A stretch of 64,000 bases of DNA from Marisa cornuarietis (lineage: Eukaryota; Mollusca; Gastropoda; Architaenioglossa; Ampullariidae), in the NCBI GenBank assembly GCA_004794655.1, contig SMMW01000575.1:13777001-13841000 (forward strand), written 5' to 3'. The notes below the pieces were generated by a model that searched no databases, was not told the DNA's origin, and was given only the letters and a program-made list of their open reading frames with translations. Each line of letters opens with the position of its first letter. The first letter of the stretch is position 1. The position numbers were made by a program, and so were the translations under genes. Positions 62,839 to 64,000 of the stretch are shown piece by piece.

Positions 62839-63993
62839 AGAATAATCAAAGCTAGTCGGTCAAAATTAACCAATTAGTCTGGTAAATAAATCCTAAAGGA
62901 AAGGGTTTTTTATTGTTGTTTATTTTGTGAGATTCAGTTGTTGATGTGTAAATTCCCCTCACGACACTAGAAAATCGCTGATTTCGTCTTGCAGCCAAAA
63001 TACCGCCAGGTAAATGGAAATGGTTCACAAAAGGTGGACGGCGCGGAAGGTGAGTCGTGATGTGTCCTAATCCACAAGTGATGAAGCTTTTAAGTCTGCT
63101 CTTTGGGAACAAGGAAGAGAAAATGAGAATATGGGAGAAAGGCGGGGGGTGGGGATGGTCTCAAATGCTATCCTTCCATTATTTCCGTTACTTGAAAATG
63201 CGTTCATCTTTTGAGAACATTCTTATAATCGACATAATATACTTCCGGTTAATAGCTGTCTGCCAGACAGAATTTATGTAGATATTGTGGTTCGAGTACC
63301 AAGGAGACATTTTAAAAGAAGAAGGAGAAAAAACTTTTGAAAAGATACTCAGAGTCGTGCTTAACTTACTGAAGAATTCTAAAATTGTTCCAAAGCTGAC
63401 CAAAAGATGATTTGTTGAATGTAAATAAAGTTGACAGAGGACAGAATATGTATATTACTGTGCATATCTTGCAGTTACGACTAGATATTTGTAATGTATG
63501 TTTCATTGAAGATTTTGCAATATAAATTTGATGTTACTATGTATTTCTCGTGTTCTGAGCTGCGAAATATTCTCCCCTTTCCTCAATGGATCTTTGACTA
63601 AAATAGCTGTTCATTGTTCACAGATGTTGACGGAATACCGGGCGGGCTGCTGGAGAGCTATGAAATTGGAAATGTGATTGGGGAAGGCAACTTTGCTCTA
63701 GTGAAAGAATGTCTTGACAGGTAAATGCTTTTAAGCTCTCCATCTTAAAAAAAAAAACCAACAGCATCCGACTGTTTTAAAGAGCATACGGGTATTCGAT
63801 ACTCTCCACCCCACCCCCTTCAATACCCCATTCTCCCTTATCAATTATGTTTGAAAAAGAGAAAAAGTGTACTTCGCTTTTTTTGCAGTAGTAATGTCTT
63901 GACAGCTTTTAATTTGTGAATGTTTGCTACTCCAGGAGCACTGGGCGCAAATTCGCTCTGAAGATCATCGAGAAATCCAAATGTAAAGGCAAG
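52413..63993 (+). CDS. DCLK: Doublecortin-like kinase (DCLK family), 5' part of the gene
   Basis: Coding exons: 52413-53165 (its exon opens at 52403), 61144-61240, 61513-61638, 62624-62688, 62995-63049, 63624-63720, 63936-63993. They join in phase to 417 codons, and a donor (GTACGA) at 63994 shows the gene continues past the window. DCX domain 1 (~55-140) includes IRFYRNGDRFFQGMVYAV. DCX domain 2 (~205-284) includes LVTVIRNGSKPRKAVRVLL and the end DFFKDESVFIAYGQE. A Ser/Pro/Arg-rich linker follows (SPKSPRRSTPPSREGS). The kinase domain opens with YEIGNVIGEGNFALVKE (Gly loop 385-392) and FALKII (ATP-binding Lys ~407). DCLKs bind microtubules through the DCX pair and are CaMK-group Ser/Thr kinases; worm zyg-8 is the classic invertebrate member. 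The start is the first ATG after the acceptor, followed by a Ser/Arg-rich leader usual for the family. Confidence 0.93.
53424..53460. repeat. Alternating TG/CG tract
   Basis: TGTGTGTGTGCGTGCGTGCG followed by CGCGCGCACGCACG, which is both palindromic and purely alternating, hence a Z-DNA/cruciform candidate about 260 bp after a DCX exon. Confidence 0.8.
56536..57022. mobile_element. MITE with 26-bp perfect TIRs, 7-bp direct repeats and an internal hairpin
   Basis: Terminal repeats CATGAACGTTGATCTACTGG (plus ACTGCT) are perfect over 26 bp at 56543-56568 and, inverted, 56990-57015. They are flanked by GTGAGAC direct repeats (56536-56542, 57016-57022). Inside, 56633-56675 and 56683-56725 form a 43-bp stem with one mismatch and a 7-nt loop (CGTAGAT). 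There is no coding capacity. Target-site length (7, or 8 with one mismatch) is compatible with hAT- or P-type mobilisation, but the ends are not diagnostic. Confidence 0.85.
57500..58150 (+). promoter_or_regulatory. Possible internal promoter region in the kinase gene intron
   Basis: A CpG-rich stretch with a perfect NRF1-type CGCATGCGCA (57794-57803) and a CACGTG E-box (57806-57811). Vertebrate DCLK1 has an internal promoter making a kinase-only form. Whether this region does the same is a guess. Confidence 0.25.
61382..61463. repeat. (AC)n microsatellite
   Basis: A long uninterrupted AC run, preceded by (CGCA)n, in the 271-bp intron between the second and third coding exons of the kinase gene, ending only about 50 bp before the next exon. 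Confidence 0.95.
61887..61930 (+). mobile_element. SINE 3'-end fragment
   Basis: GCTGGCTCGGCGTAAAACAC followed by C-rich sequence matches the 3' end of the tRNA-derived SINE family (compare 27110-27145 and 39783-39820). Confidence 0.55.
61941..62370 (-). mobile_element. Decayed mariner element
   Basis: Terminal repeats (AGGTGTGTCTGAAAAG at 61945, inverse CTTTTCAGACACACCT to 62366) are flanked by TA dinucleotides, the Tc1/mariner target site. The 426-bp element keeps only the 3' part of the transposase on the minus strand: a degenerate APAQNALSIRQFL, then YSPDLAPRDF, which holds the third Asp of the mariner D,D34D triad. The N-terminal DNA-binding part and the first catalytic Asp are gone, so the copy is inactive. 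It lies in an intron of the kinase gene. Confidence 0.92.
62746..62846. repeat. (AC)n microsatellite flanked by 13-bp inverted repeats
   Basis: ATTATTCTCCTGT (62746-62758) and ACAGGAGAATAAT (62834-62846) are exact reverse complements on either side of an AC run of about 70 bp. It lies in an intron of the kinase gene, 58 bp after an exon. Confidence 0.9.
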
Positions 63994-64000
63994 GTACGAG

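Overview
This is animal nuclear DNA with split genes, GT-AG introns, SINE/LINE debris, MITEs and long (AC)n tracts. The gene families and a tRNA-derived SINE that recurs across the window suggest a lophotrochozoan, most likely a gastropod mollusc. That assignment is an inference from style, not from a species-specific marker. Exon maps below were built by hand: splice sites were read from the sequence and reading phase was checked across each junction.

Layout. (1) 1-7 kb, minus strand: the first two coding exons of a CYP3-clan cytochrome P450 (6266-3158). It is interrupted by a LINE fragment in intron 1 and, just past exon 2, by a 2.16-kb element with tandem-repeat terminal inverted repeats and a perfect 9-bp target duplication. 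(2) 11.1-20.4 kb, minus strand: a complete 15-exon P450 of the same clan (about 539 aa). It has a membrane anchor, C-helix, AGYDTT, ExxR and [10 protein letters not shown] motifs and a poly(A) signal right after the stop. Exons 1 and 2 of the two P450s share splice phases and sequence pattern, so they are paralogues. (3) 20.4-24.4 kb: no gene recognised. (4) 24.4-44.6 kb, plus strand: a 13-coding-exon gene (2875 aa) resembling MGA, the MAX-associated scaffold of the PRC1.6 repressor. It has the conserved mid-region with a cysteine cluster and a C-terminal bHLH-zipper, but no T-box is seen. Its likely promoter carries a CACGTG E-box and a YY1-type initiator. (5) 44.6-49 kb: intergenic, with MITE-like inverted repeats, a SINE and a LINE 3' end. 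(6) 49.1-64 kb, plus strand: the 5' part of a doublecortin-like kinase. It has a GC-rich exon encoding one full and most of a second DCX domain, an 8-kb intron, a Ser/Pro-rich linker and the start of the kinase domain. The gene runs off the right edge.

The three loci have no evident shared pathway: xenobiotic/steroid oxidation, transcriptional repression, and microtubule-associated signalling. The most interesting items are the MGA-like protein without a visible T-box and with an internal duplication, the foldback-type element at 850-3009, and a 473-bp MITE (56543-57015) containing a 43-bp near-perfect hairpin.
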